Below, piece by piece: positions 51,960 through 60,433 of a stretch of 64,000 nucleotides of DNA. The first letter of the stretch is position 1, and every line of letters begins with the position of its first letter. The DNA is from Streptomyces sp. V4I2 (GTDB lineage: Bacteria > Actinomycetota > Actinomycetes > Streptomycetales > Streptomycetaceae). A program made the translations under genes and the position numbers. The notes under the pieces are model-generated. The model made no database searches and was not told the origin of the DNA. It saw only the letters and a list, made by a program, of their open reading frames with translations. The DNA lies in the NCBI RefSeq assembly GCF_030817655.1, contig NZ_JAUSZM010000003.1:620001-684000 (forward strand), read 5' to 3'.

Positions 51960-53210
51960 TCACTTCGTGATCCTGGACTGATCGTTTCCCGTCAGACGGT
52001 TGACGCGGTACACGTCCGGCACGCAGAGATTGACGACGGCAGCGGCAGCGATCATGCCGGCGCATGCCAACAGCACGCTCTGGCTGTCCCACGAGTGGGC
52101 TGCAAGGGCCGTAATGAGGTAACCGAGGGGGATGGCGAGGCGCTCCCCGACTCCGTTGAAGGCACTCATGCGGCCTTGTTCGGCGTGGGAAACGTGCTGT
52201 TGGAACGCGGTGGTCCAGGCGACGATCGCGATGTCGAGCCCGATCCCCGCGACAAGGGCGGTCAACAGGACGACAAGCAGCGGCAGGCCCCGTCCCATGG
52301 CGGCCAGGGGAAGCGCGAGAGCACCGCTCGCCGCGACTGCGACGGTGAGCAGGCGGTACGGCTTCCAGCGCAGACACACGAGTGTCCCGGCCAGCAGACC
52401 GCATGCGAAGGCCGCCTGGACCAGGCCCCAGTCGCGTGCCCCGGCATACTGTCGCGCCGCGACGAGAGGGCCGAGGAGTTGGAAGCCGGCCAGCCACGCG
52501 GCAACGAGTACGGTCCCGGCAGCCGTATAGGTCCACAGCCAGGTACGCGACCAGAAGCCGGTCCATCCGGCCCGCAGATCGGCGAGAACGCCGCTGGTGG
52601 TGAGCGGGGCGTCGAGGCACAGGCCGAGAAGCAGGAAGGCCGCGGCGGTGAAGGTGAACGCGTCCCAGGCCAGGGCCCACGCCGCACCACTTGCGGCGAC
52701 GACAAATCCGCCGACGACCGGGCCCAGCACCTTGACCACGTTGCTCGGCAACCGGAGCAGCGCGTTGGCCTGTTGCAGGTACTCGGCGGGAACGATCTGA
52801 GCGACGGCACCTTGTGTGGCAGGCACGATAAAGGACACCGCGGTTCCCGAGACGAAGCCGCATACGGCGATCGACGCCGTCGTCGCGTGACCGGTGGCCA
52901 CGGTGACCGCCAGCGCACCCTGCGCGCCCGCCGCCAGCAGGTTGCCGAAGAAGAGGATCTTGCTGCGGGACAGGCGGTCTGCGAAGAGGCCGCCTGCGAG
53001 GAGGAACACGATCGTCGGGACGGTGTTCATGGCCAGCACGAGACCGAGGGATCCCGCTCCCCCGCCCTGCTCGATGACGGAGTAGGCCAGTGCCAGAGGG
53101 GCCATCGCGGACCCGGCGGTCGAGATGAGATTGGCCGACACGAACCGCCGGAAGGCCGGGATTTTCAACGGTGTGCTGATCCTTGACGGCGAGTCAGCAG
53201 CGGTTCTCAT
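51960..53210 (-). CDS. MFS exporter (MFS_3 / enterobactin-exporter-like)
   Basis: A 416-residue transporter with twelve helices. LKIPAFRRFVSANLISTAGS is typical of the N-terminus, GGLFADRLSRSKILFFGNLL is motif A, and AVAQIVPAEYLQQANALLRL the middle of the first half. It should export a small molecule by proton exchange. No stop or frameshift was seen. It is followed by redox-gene fragments and has no linked regulator. Confidence 0.9.
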   Translation of the reverse strand: MRTAADSPSRISTPLKIPAFRRFVSANLISTAGSAMAPLALAYSVIEQGGGAGSLGLVLAMNTVPTIVFLLAGGLFADRLSRSKILFFGNLLAAGAQGALAVTVATGHATTASIAVCGFVSGTAVSFIVPATQGAVAQIVPAEYLQQANALLRLPSNVVKVLGPVVGGFVVAASGAAWALAWDAFTFTAAAFLLLGLCLDAPLTTSGVLADLRAGWTGFWSRTWLWTYTAAGTVLVAAWLAGFQLLGPLVAARQYAGARDWGLVQAAFACGLLAGTLVCLRWKPYRLLTVAVAASGALALPLAAMGRGLPLLVVLLTALVAGIGLDIAIVAWTTAFQQHVSHAEQGRMSAFNGVGERLAIPLGYLITALAAHSWDSQSVLLACAGMIAAAAVVNLCVPDVYRVNRLTGNDQSRITK

Positions 53211-53585
53211 GATGTTCCTTGTGCTCGGCCAGCGAGCACCCTAATGCAGGAGTACACCGAGCCGAGCACCGGTAGAAGAAGTCGGCCGACAGCCATCCGT
53301 CCTGGCGGCAATGCGGCGCAGGGCCATGGCTGTCCGGGCTGGAGCTGTGAGCCTCGGGCGGCGCCGATGCCAAGGGCGTACAAGCGCACGTCGTGCCCGC
53401 CGGCGGGCAGCCCAAAGGCGAACTCCCGGCCCAGTCGCGGGCAGGACCGGGTCTTGCGGTCGTCGGTCACTCCGGCGGACGACCACCGGTCGCGGGCGGC
53501 CCGTACGAGAAGGCGAGACCCCGGTCCGAGGCAGCGGTCAGTCCCCGGCGACCGGACACAGCCCCGAGAACATCAACTACGTAGA
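53211..53585. other. Gap upstream of the MFS exporter
   Basis: About 375 bases. The minus-strand frame GREFAFGLPAGGHDVRLYAL looks protein-like and may be a gene scrap, but I could not assign it. The left edge should contain the exporter's promoter. Confidence 0.4.
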
Positions 53586-53930
53586 TCAGGTGCCCTCTTG
53601 TCCGGAGAACCTCCTCGCGAGGTCCCGGTGCCATTCCGCGACCTTCGCCGCCTGGTCGCTGGTGATGTTCATGCCGGGCAGGCTCAATCGCTCGATCTGG
53701 TCGGCGCAGCGCAGGTGCTCCCGGTGGGCGTGTTCCCGGCAGGCCAGGCAAGTGACGCTGTCCGGGCGGGGAGAGGTCATCACATAGGCCACCTGGCGTC
53801 CGCAACCGGTGGTGACGACGCTCGGGGCGTCGGTTGCGCGGCCCAACGTCGACGCAATCACGTTGCGGACGGCGGCACCGGCCTGCGCCACCTTCTGCTC
53901 CACGTGTATGTGCGGATCGGTCTCGCTCAT
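53586..53930 (-). CDS. Small hypothetical protein
   Basis: A 114-residue soluble protein from MSETDPHIHVEQKVAQAGAA, with VTCLACREHAHREHLRCADQ near the middle (three Cys and three His in 17 residues, a possible metal site) and a helical end. I do not recognise the family. The start is chosen at ATG 53930; an in-frame start at 54110 is possible but the extra part is low-complexity. Confidence 0.55.
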   Translation of the reverse strand: MSETDPHIHVEQKVAQAGAAVRNVIASTLGRATDAPSVVTTGCGRQVAYVMTSPRPDSVTCLACREHAHREHLRCADQIERLSLPGMNITSDQAAKVAEWHRDLARRFSGQEGT

Positions 53931-54143
53931 CTGCGCCCGCGCCTCCGTCCGAGTCGTTCGGAACCAGGCTAGCGGTGCGACGTCAGGCAGTCTGTCGGCA
54001 GCGTCGGTCGGCGGGCTGCTGTCGTGCACTCCGTCGGCCCAGGGGTCGCGCGTCGCGGGGCAGGCAGCGGACGGCGAGGAACAGGCGTGTGACGGTGACA
54101 GGAACCACACAGGACCGCTTGTCGAGCATGGCGAGCCCCCAGA

Positions 54144-54162
54144 TAAGGTGAGCCTGGCCTAA
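54144..54162. promoter_or_regulatory. Iron-box-like operator (DmdR/IdeR type)
   Basis: TAAGGTGAGCCTGGCCTAA agrees at 14 of 19 positions with the actinobacterial iron box TTAGGTTAGGCTAACCTAA. It lies 35 bp before the siderophore-binding-protein start, so iron repression is expected. Confidence 0.75.
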
Positions 54163-54196
54163 TGGCCAACAAGTGGTGTCACAAAGGAGTTCTGGC

Positions 54197-55234
54197 ATGT
54201 TCCCTCGGCGTCGCGGCCCGTCCGCCCTCGCTTTCGCCGTCGCCGCGGCGCTGATCCTCGGGGCGTGTGGCGGTTCCGCCGACGACGGCAAGGACACGGG
54301 ATCCGGAGGCGGTGACAAGAAGGCCGTGGCGCAGGGCGGTGAGGACTTCGGGTCCGCCGCACAGAAGACCGCGGCGATGGGCACCGACGCCAAGCCTGGC
54401 GAGTGGCCGCGCACCGTCCGGCACTCGATGGGCAAGACCGTGATCGAGGCCCAGCCCAAGCGCGTGGTCGTCCTGGACGTCGGCGAGCTGGACAACGTGG
54501 TGTCGCTGGGCATCGAGCCGGTCGGACTCGCCCCCACCGAGGGCTCCCCCGAGCTGCCGTCGTACCTGAAGAAGGACGCCGGCACGCCGAAGAACATCGG
54601 CACCATCAACAACCTCAACCTCGAAGCGATCGCCGGTCTCCAGCCGGACCTCATCCTCGGCAGCCAGCTGCGCGCCGCGGACAAGTACGACGAGTTGTCG
54701 AAGATCGCCCCGACCGTCTTCTCCATCCGGCCCGGCTTCACGTGGAAGGAGAACTACCTCCTCAACGCGTCGGCCCTCGACAAGACGGCAGAGGCCAAGG
54801 CGAAGCTCGCCGCGTACGACACCAAGGTCAAGGCACTCGGCACCGAACTCGGCACCGACAAGCCGACCGTCTCGATGGTGCGTTACCTGCCCGACGGCCT
54901 GATCCGCCTCTACGCGAACGCCTCCTTCATCGGCACCATCCTCAAGGACGCCGGCATCCCCCGCCCGAAGAACCAGGACATCGAGGACCTGGCCGCCGAG
55001 GTCAGCGCCGAGAACATCGATCAGGCCGACGCCGACTACATCTTCACCGGCGTCTACGGCGACGCGAAGGCCACGGACAAGTCCCGTGCGCAGGGCAACC
55101 CGTTGTGGAAGAACCTCAAGGCGGTCAAGGCCGGGCACGCCTATGACGTACCGGACGAGACCTGGTACCTCGGACTCGGTGTCACCGCGGCCGAGCGGGT
55201 CGTCGCGGACCTGGACAAGTACCTGACCAAGTAG
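54197..55234 (+). CDS. Iron-siderophore ABC transporter substrate-binding lipoprotein
   Basis: A 345-residue lipoprotein with lipobox LGAC (Cys24) and a FepB/FhuD-type fold: PKRVVVLDVGELDNVVSLGI, NLEAIAGLQPDLILGSQLRA and IAPTVFSIRPGFTWKENYLL. AAAGGAG precedes ATG 54197; an earlier start at 54173 is less likely because it spans the ribosome site. It should bind a ferric siderophore for the two permeases downstream. No ATPase gene follows within the cluster. Confidence 0.93.
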   Translation: MFPRRRGPSALAFAVAAALILGACGGSADDGKDTGSGGGDKKAVAQGGEDFGSAAQKTAAMGTDAKPGEWPRTVRHSMGKTVIEAQPKRVVVLDVGELDNVVSLGIEPVGLAPTEGSPELPSYLKKDAGTPKNIGTINNLNLEAIAGLQPDLILGSQLRAADKYDELSKIAPTVFSIRPGFTWKENYLLNASALDKTAEAKAKLAAYDTKVKALGTELGTDKPTVSMVRYLPDGLIRLYANASFIGTILKDAGIPRPKNQDIEDLAAEVSAENIDQADADYIFTGVYGDAKATDKSRAQGNPLWKNLKAVKAGHAYDVPDETWYLGLGVTAAERVVADLDKYLTK

Positions 55235-55238
55235 ACGA

Positions 55239-55256
55239 CCGGGGCTCCGGCCCCGG
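55239..55256 (+). terminator. GC-rich hairpin after the siderophore-binding gene
   Basis: CCGGGGC-TCCG-GCCCCGG forms a seven-pair stem four bases after the stop. It may end or attenuate the transcript so that the binding protein is made in excess over the permeases, a common arrangement. Confidence 0.65.
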
Positions 55257-55310
55257 CGTTCGGTCGTCAGTCCGTCCGTCCGTCCGCGTGAACCACTGAA
55301 CCACCTCAAC

Positions 55311-55350
55311 GACGTGAACCACCTGCATCAGACGTGAATCACATGCATCA
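55311..55350. repeat. Two 20-bp tandem repeats before the permease gene
   Basis: GACGTGAACCACCTGCATCA (55311-55330) and GACGTGAATCACATGCATCA (55331-55350) agree at 18 of 20 positions. They end 17 bases before the first permease start. A TCCG tetranucleotide run lies at about 55271-55286. Both are in the 132-bp gap after the hairpin. Confidence 0.85.
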
Positions 55351-55366
55351 CATGAAGAGGTAGCGC

Positions 55367-56371
55367 ATGTCCCGTGCCACCCGGCGCCCGGTCGTCCGGC
55401 TGGTCGCGGGCGTGCTCCTGCTGCTTCTCGCCGTCCTGCTCAGTCTCGCGGTCGGCAGCCGCCAGATCGCCCCCTCCGAGGTGTTCGACGCGCTGCTGCA
55501 CGGCGGGACCGGCGACAACGCGCAGGTCGTGCGGGCCCTTCGGGTGCCCCGCACGCTCATCGGCGCGATGGTCGGCCTCGCCCTGGCGGTCGCCGGCGTG
55601 GTCATGCAGGGCCTCACCCGCAATCCGATCGCCGAGCCCGGCGTCCTCGGCGTCAGCCAGGGCGCCTCGCTCGGCGTGGTCTGCGCGATCGCGTTCTTCG
55701 GGGTGCACACGCTCAACGGATACGTCTGGTTCGCCTTCGTCGGCGCCGGGCTCGCGGCGGTGGCCGCGTACGCCGTCGCCAGCGGGGGCCGCGGCGGCGC
55801 CTCCCCGGTGAAACTGGCCCTCGCCGGTGCCGCGATGAACGCCTTCCTCGCCTCCGTGGTGTCCGGAATCGTCACCACCGATGCCCAGGTCCTGGACGAG
55901 TTCCGCTTCTGGGACGTCGGCTCGATCAGCGGACGGGACGGCTCTGTCGTGGCGCAGACGTGGCCGTTCCTGCTCGCGGGACTGCTGCTGGTCGCCATCA
56001 CGGTCCCCGGCCTGGACGCGCTCGCCCTGGGCGACGACGTGGCCAGGGGACTCGGCCACCACGTCCTTCGGGTGCGGATCCTGGGGGCCCTCGCCGCGAC
56101 CGTGCTGACCGGGGCTGCGGTGGCCGCGGCCGGTCCCATCGCCTTCGTCGGGCTCGCCGTGCCGCACATCGCCCGCGCTCTGGTGGGCTCAGGCCATCGC
56201 TGGGTCCTGCCCATGGCCGCCGTACTGGGTCCCTCGGTGATCCTGGTCTCGGACGTGCTCGGGCGTGTCCTCTTCCCGCCCTCGGAGGTCCCGGTGGCCG
56301 TGATGACGGCCTTGTTGGGCGTGCCGTTCCTGGTCGCGCTCGTACGGCGGAAGGCGACGGTGGCGGCATGA
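55367..56371 (+). CDS. FecCD-family siderophore ABC permease, first subunit
   Basis: A 334-residue permease with about nine to ten helices. GLALAVAGVVMQGLTRNPIA followed by EPGVLGVSQGASLGVV is the FecCD signature, and AGPIAFVGLAVPHIARALVG the conserved region that contacts the ATPase. GAAGAGG precedes ATG 55367. Its last codons overlap the second permease start (ATGA), so both are translationally coupled. Confidence 0.93.
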   Translation: MSRATRRPVVRLVAGVLLLLLAVLLSLAVGSRQIAPSEVFDALLHGGTGDNAQVVRALRVPRTLIGAMVGLALAVAGVVMQGLTRNPIAEPGVLGVSQGASLGVVCAIAFFGVHTLNGYVWFAFVGAGLAAVAAYAVASGGRGGASPVKLALAGAAMNAFLASVVSGIVTTDAQVLDEFRFWDVGSISGRDGSVVAQTWPFLLAGLLLVAITVPGLDALALGDDVARGLGHHVLRVRILGALAATVLTGAAVAAAGPIAFVGLAVPHIARALVGSGHRWVLPMAAVLGPSVILVSDVLGRVLFPPSEVPVAVMTALLGVPFLVALVRRKATVAA

Positions 56372-57444
56372 CGCAACTCGACCGGACCGGCACGGCGACG
56401 GCCCGCCCCGTCGGCTACTCCGTCGTCCGCGTGCGCGACAACAGCTTCTTGCTGCACCGCAGGGCCGTCGTGATCGCCGCCGTCCTCACGGTCGCGCTGG
56501 CGGTGACCGTCGTCGCCTCGCTGTGCATCGGCGAATCCTTCGTCTCCCCCACCGAGGTCGTCCGCGTACTGCTCGGGAAGCCGAGCCCCGACGAGCTGGT
56601 CGTCGGCACGCTGCGGCTGCCCCGCCTGGTGACGGGTCTGCTGGTCGGCGCCGCCTTCGGGATCGCGGGCGCGCTGGTCCAGACGGTCGCCCGCAACTCC
56701 CTGGCCAGTCCGGACGTCATCGGCGTCACGCACGGCGCGGGCGCGGCGACCGTGACCGCGATGACCTTCGGCGTCACGTCCCCCACCACGCTGCCGTACG
56801 TCGCGATCGTCGGCGGGCTGTCCGCCGCCGTGCTCGTCTATGCCTTCGCCTGGCGCAAGGGCCTGCACGCCACGCGGTTCGTCCTCGTCGGGATCGGTGT
56901 CTCGATCGCGCTGGGCTCGCTGACCCGGCTGTTCCTGACCAAGGGCGACTATCTGGTGGCCCAGCAGGCCAAGGTGTGGCTCACCGGCTCCCTCAACGGA
57001 CGCGGTTACGACCAGGCGACGCCCCTCGCCCTGACCCTGCTCGTCCTGCTACCGCCGCTGCTGTGGGCCGCCCGGGCCCAGCGGGCGGTGTCCCTGGACG
57101 ACGACACCGCCACCGCCTTGGGTGTCCCGCTGGATCGCGTACGGCTGGGTCTGACCGCCCTCGGCGTGGTGCTGGCGTCGGTGGCGACGGGGGCGGCCGG
57201 GCCCGTCGACTTCGTCGCCCTGCTGGCGCCCCAGATTGCCCGTCGCCTCACCCGCACCGCGCAGATCCCTCTGCTCTGCTCGGCGTTGACGGGTGCCCTG
57301 ATCGTGACCACGGCGGATCTGCTGGCCCGGCGCGTGTTCTCCCCCACCGAACTGCCGGTCGGCGTGCTGACCGCGGCGGTCGGCGCGCCGTATCTCATGT
57401 GGCTGATCGCCCGCACGCGGAGCCGCGGCGGGGCCACTGCCTGA
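56368..57444 (+). CDS. FecCD-family siderophore ABC permease, second subunit
   Basis: A 358-residue permease. After a ~35-residue cytoplasmic start it shows LRLPRLVTGLLVGAAFGIAG and NSLASPDVIGVTHGAGAATV, then AAGPVDFVALLAPQIARRLT. Together with the previous gene it forms the membrane channel for the siderophore. The ATG at 56368 overlaps the upstream stop. A matching ATPase (FecE-type) is not adjacent and would have to come from elsewhere in the genome. Confidence 0.93.
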   Translation: MTQLDRTGTATARPVGYSVVRVRDNSFLLHRRAVVIAAVLTVALAVTVVASLCIGESFVSPTEVVRVLLGKPSPDELVVGTLRLPRLVTGLLVGAAFGIAGALVQTVARNSLASPDVIGVTHGAGAATVTAMTFGVTSPTTLPYVAIVGGLSAAVLVYAFAWRKGLHATRFVLVGIGVSIALGSLTRLFLTKGDYLVAQQAKVWLTGSLNGRGYDQATPLALTLLVLLPPLLWAARAQRAVSLDDDTATALGVPLDRVRLGLTALGVVLASVATGAAGPVDFVALLAPQIARRLTRTAQIPLLCSALTGALIVTTADLLARRVFSPTELPVGVLTAAVGAPYLMWLIARTRSRGGATA

Positions 57445-57497
57445 GCCTGTCCCGTCTCCTTCCGGTACGGCCGTCGCCATGGGTGTCAGGTCGGCGG

Positions 57498-58664
57498 TCA
57501 GAGCGGATCGGCTGCGGGGGCGGGCGGGGTCCAGCGGTGGGTGCGGGGCATGGTGGAGGAGACGCCGTAGTCCTTCTTCAGTTGCTCCGGAATCGCGTAG
57601 TGCATGACGCGGCCCCGGGTGAGCGAGGACAGTTCGAGGATCGTGGTCAGGTGACCGAGGCGGTCCAGGGCCCAGGCGCCGAGCGGGGAGCGGTCTTCGA
57701 TGGTCTCCAGGACGCCGAGCAGGTGGGGTACGGCTTTGACGACGGTGTCCCAGGCGGTGCGCGGGACGTCCAGCCAGTCGGCGCAGGTGTCGCCGACGAG
57801 ATGACGGATCAGGGCGGAGACGACCGGGTCGAAGAAGGTGCCGGGGACGACTTCCTCGTACAGATCGATCAGCTGCCGGGTGAGATGTGCGCCGTCCTCG
57901 CTCGGCCCCATGTGGCGGACCATGTACAGGTCGAGGAACTGGCGGGCGGACTCCATGTCCTTGGGCACTTGGCTCTGGTCGACGCCGAGCATCGCACCGA
58001 CCACCCGCCAGGCGTACAGGTACGCCTCCGCGCCCTCGATGCTCATGTGGATGTTCAGCCGGTGCAGGGAGTCCAGCACCAGCAGCGAGAAGAGCATCTG
58101 GCCGCCCATCATGTCTTCCTGGCAGATCGGCACCCCCAGACCGTCGGTGTCCCAGCGGTTGTCCTTCTTGAGGTGGTGGCGGATGGACGCGTGCAGCAGA
58201 CGGACCTTCTGGGCGGCGGGGATGAAGCTGCTGCCCGCCTCGAACGCCCCGGGCTGCATGAGGTAGACGGTGAACTGCCCGGTCTCCGCCATCCGCTTGG
58301 AGGGGTACTCCAGCGAGTGCGTCGTCGCCAGCAGCTTCGCCACGTGCGGGATGACGTAGCAGGCGGGCATGGAGGCGAAGGACAGCGCGGTGGAGATGTG
58401 CACGTTGTTGTCGATGAAGAACAGCCTGGCCTTCTCCATCTCGGCCCAGTCGACCCACGCCGGTGGTGCGGCGGTGGCGTGCAGGTACTCCCGCGCCACC
58501 TCGGGAAGACCGTCGGGCAGTGGTGCGCCGGCGGTCGACACGTAGCGCATCAGGGTGTTGAACGTGCCCACCTCCCCGCGTTCGAAGAGGGTGGCCACCG
58601 TGGCGTCGGCGAGTTCGTCACCGCTGTTGCGCAAGGCGTCCATCGACGCCTGGGTGTACGTCAT
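57498..58664 (-). CDS. MpaB-family (DUF2236) oxygenase, Lcp-like
   Basis: About 388 residues, all-helical. SSFIPAAQKVRLLHASIRHH followed by GVPICQEDMMGGQMLFSLLV and YLYAWRVVGAMLGVD match the oxygenase MpaB/rubber-oxygenase Lcp family, which binds a b-type heme and oxidises polyprenyl or similar lipids. The conserved His and Arg positions lie in these blocks. ATG 58664 is chosen on family length; the frame is open to 58730. It is the third gene of an operon after a polyprenyl synthetase, so an isoprenoid substrate is plausible. Confidence 0.82.
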   Translation of the reverse strand: MTYTQASMDALRNSGDELADATVATLFERGEVGTFNTLMRYVSTAGAPLPDGLPEVAREYLHATAAPPAWVDWAEMEKARLFFIDNNVHISTALSFASMPACYVIPHVAKLLATTHSLEYPSKRMAETGQFTVYLMQPGAFEAGSSFIPAAQKVRLLHASIRHHLKKDNRWDTDGLGVPICQEDMMGGQMLFSLLVLDSLHRLNIHMSIEGAEAYLYAWRVVGAMLGVDQSQVPKDMESARQFLDLYMVRHMGPSEDGAHLTRQLIDLYEEVVPGTFFDPVVSALIRHLVGDTCADWLDVPRTAWDTVVKAVPHLLGVLETIEDRSPLGAWALDRLGHLTTILELSSLTRGRVMHYAIPEQLKKDYGVSSTMPRTHRWTPPAPAADPL

Positions 58665-58747
58665 CACGGGCTTGTTGTCTCCAGTCGGAACAGGCGGGGC
58701 CGGACAGGGACGAGGCGTGGCGCCGGCCACCGGCGTTCAGCGCCATG

Positions 58748-58790
58748 GGAATTCAGTGGCACCGGAATTCAGTGGCACCGGAATTCAGTG
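58748..58790. repeat. 16-bp tandem repeats between prenyl synthetase and oxygenase genes
   Basis: GGAATTCAGTGGCACC occurs twice in tandem (58748-58763 and 58764-58779), followed by 11 bases of a third copy that runs into the stop codon of the prenyl synthetase gene. The repeats are less GC-rich than the surroundings and fill much of the intergenic space. Confidence 0.88.
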
Positions 58791-59837
58791 CCGGCGGACC
58801 GCGGCCGCATGCGCCAGGCCGGTGAGGGCTCGTGAGGCGGGTGCGGGGATGTCCAGGTCGTGCAGAGAGCGGGTTGCTTCCTCGACCCGGGCGGTGATCA
58901 TCTGTTCGATGCGGTCGGGTGCATTGAGCCGGCTCATCACCTCGCGCACCGCCTCCAGGCCGGGCGTGCCCACCTCCCGTCGGCCGAGCAGCGCGCGCAG
59001 GCGCTGTCGGTCGGTCTCGTCGGCCAGCCTCCAGGTCTCCGCCAGCAGGGCGGTGGGCCGGTGAGCGTGCAGGTCGTCCGTGTTGGCCTTGCCGGTGAGG
59101 GCCGGATCCCCGAACAGACCGAGCAGGTCGTCGCGCAACTGGAAGGCCTCGCCCAGCGGCAGCCCGTAGCGGGAGTAGCCCTCTCTCAGCTGATGCCCGG
59201 CGCCGGCCAGCACGCCTCCGATCAGCAATGGCTGCTCGACGGTGTACTTCGCGGTCTTGTAGCGGATCACCTTCAACGACTGCGCCGTGTCCGGTTCGCC
59301 ACCGGTGTGCAGGAGTTCCAGGCACTCGCCCGCGACCAGCTCCCGGGCCAGGGCCGCCCACAGGGGGCGGGCCCGGGCCAGGTAGGCCGCGGGCAAGCCG
59401 CTGGTGGCGAACAGCTGCCCGGCCAGCGACATGAGCCAGTCCCCCACCAGCATCGCCAGTGCCCGGGCTGTCGCCGTGGCACGTGGACGACCACGTAGCG
59501 CGGCTTCAAGGGCAACGTGCGTGGTGGGCCGGCCGTGCCGCACTGCGCTGTCGTCGATGATGTCGTCGTGTACGACCGCGGCGGCGTGGACCAGCTCCAT
59601 GGACGCTGCCGCCCGCACCAGCGCGTCGCTGTCAGGCTGGCCCGCCGCCCGCCAGCCCCAGTAGCAGAACGCCGCCCTCAGCCGCTTTCCGTCCGACACG
59701 GCGGCCTCGACCTGGTCGGCCACCGGGCCCAAGTCCGCATCGATGGCGAGCAGTTGGTCCGACTCCTGCACCACGAACCGGCTCAGCACCTTGTCGACGC
59801 GTAACTTGAACACGGCCGCCTCGTCCCGGTCAGCCAC
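58785..59837 (-). CDS. Polyprenyl synthetase (trans-isoprenyl diphosphate synthase)
   Basis: A 350-residue enzyme that condenses isopentenyl diphosphate with allylic diphosphates, probably to geranylgeranyl or similar length. The first aspartate-rich motif is DDIID (91-95), followed by RHGRPTTH; the second is QLRDDLLGLFGD, a DDxxG variant common in actinobacterial synthases. K191-type and Q/K residues in RYKTAKYTVEQP agree with the family. It overlaps the small upstream gene by eight bases and precedes an MpaB-type oxygenase. Chain length cannot be read reliably from sequence alone. Confidence 0.9.
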   Translation of the reverse strand: MADRDEAAVFKLRVDKVLSRFVVQESDQLLAIDADLGPVADQVEAAVSDGKRLRAAFCYWGWRAAGQPDSDALVRAAASMELVHAAAVVHDDIIDDSAVRHGRPTTHVALEAALRGRPRATATARALAMLVGDWLMSLAGQLFATSGLPAAYLARARPLWAALARELVAGECLELLHTGGEPDTAQSLKVIRYKTAKYTVEQPLLIGGVLAGAGHQLREGYSRYGLPLGEAFQLRDDLLGLFGDPALTGKANTDDLHAHRPTALLAETWRLADETDRQRLRALLGRREVGTPGLEAVREVMSRLNAPDRIEQMITARVEEATRSLHDLDIPAPASRALTGLAHAAAVRRH

Positions 59838-60108
59838 CGTCGGCAGCCCGCCGGGCCAGGACGCTCTGGGCGAGGACCTCCAGATGGGCCGGCGGCACCA
59901 CCGCGTACCGGTCCACAGCCAGTCGCCCGCGCACCGTGAGATCCCGCTGCGCGTCAGCCGCCAACTCCGCCGCGTCCGAGCGGCTCAGCAACCCCCGCAC
60001 GCTGCCCACGGCCGAGCCGAGGCAACTCACCGCCAGGTCGACAAGCCCCGCCGCCAACAGCACCGCCTGCTCGGCTGAACCCCTGTCAGACCCGGCCTCT
60101 TGCGTCAT
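59830..60108 (-). CDS. Small helical protein coupled to polyprenyl synthetase
   Basis: A 92-residue protein: MTQEAGSDRGSAEQAVLLAA followed by AVGSVRGLLSRSDAAELAAD and a helical end. ATG 60108 has GGGGACGGG just upstream; the frame is open to 60375, but the extra residues are arginine-rich and not coding-like. Its stop overlaps the start of the polyprenyl synthetase gene by eight bases, so the two are co-translated. Function unknown. Confidence 0.7.
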   Translation of the reverse strand: MTQEAGSDRGSAEQAVLLAAGLVDLAVSCLGSAVGSVRGLLSRSDAAELAADAQRDLTVRGRLAVDRYAVVPPAHLEVLAQSVLARRAADGG

Positions 60109-60433
60109 CCCGTCCCCTGCCCACTCATCGCCGAGGCGGCGCCGGTCACGCACCACCGCCCACAGCGTCGCGCCCCGCCGACCGGGAGCGAGGACGAACT
60201 CACCATCGGGTGATCGCATCGCAGATATGTACGACGCCTGCCCCGGAGTGGTTCGCGGCCGTCCGCGCCGACGACCGGCCGGCGGTTCCGCGTCGTAAAC
60301 GAAGTAGAGCCTGCGCGGCTGCGCGGCTGCGCGGCAGACCTTGATCAGGTTCTGGCGCCGATCAATTCGTTGCACAGGGTGCCAACTTCCCGACGGAAAC
60401 CCACGCCACTGCGGCCCCGCCGGGGAGGCGGGC
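60109..60433. other. Gap upstream of the prenyl synthetase operon
   Basis: About 325 bases. It should contain the promoter of the small-protein/prenyl-synthetase operon. A run of GCAGCCGC units lies near 60308-60335. No gene was recognised. Confidence 0.5.

Noticed and set aside
56523..58835. A 770-codon plus-strand frame through the second permease and the antisense of the oxygenase gene
   Set aside because: The first half is an out-of-frame shadow of the FecCD permease and the second half is antisense to the MpaB-type gene.
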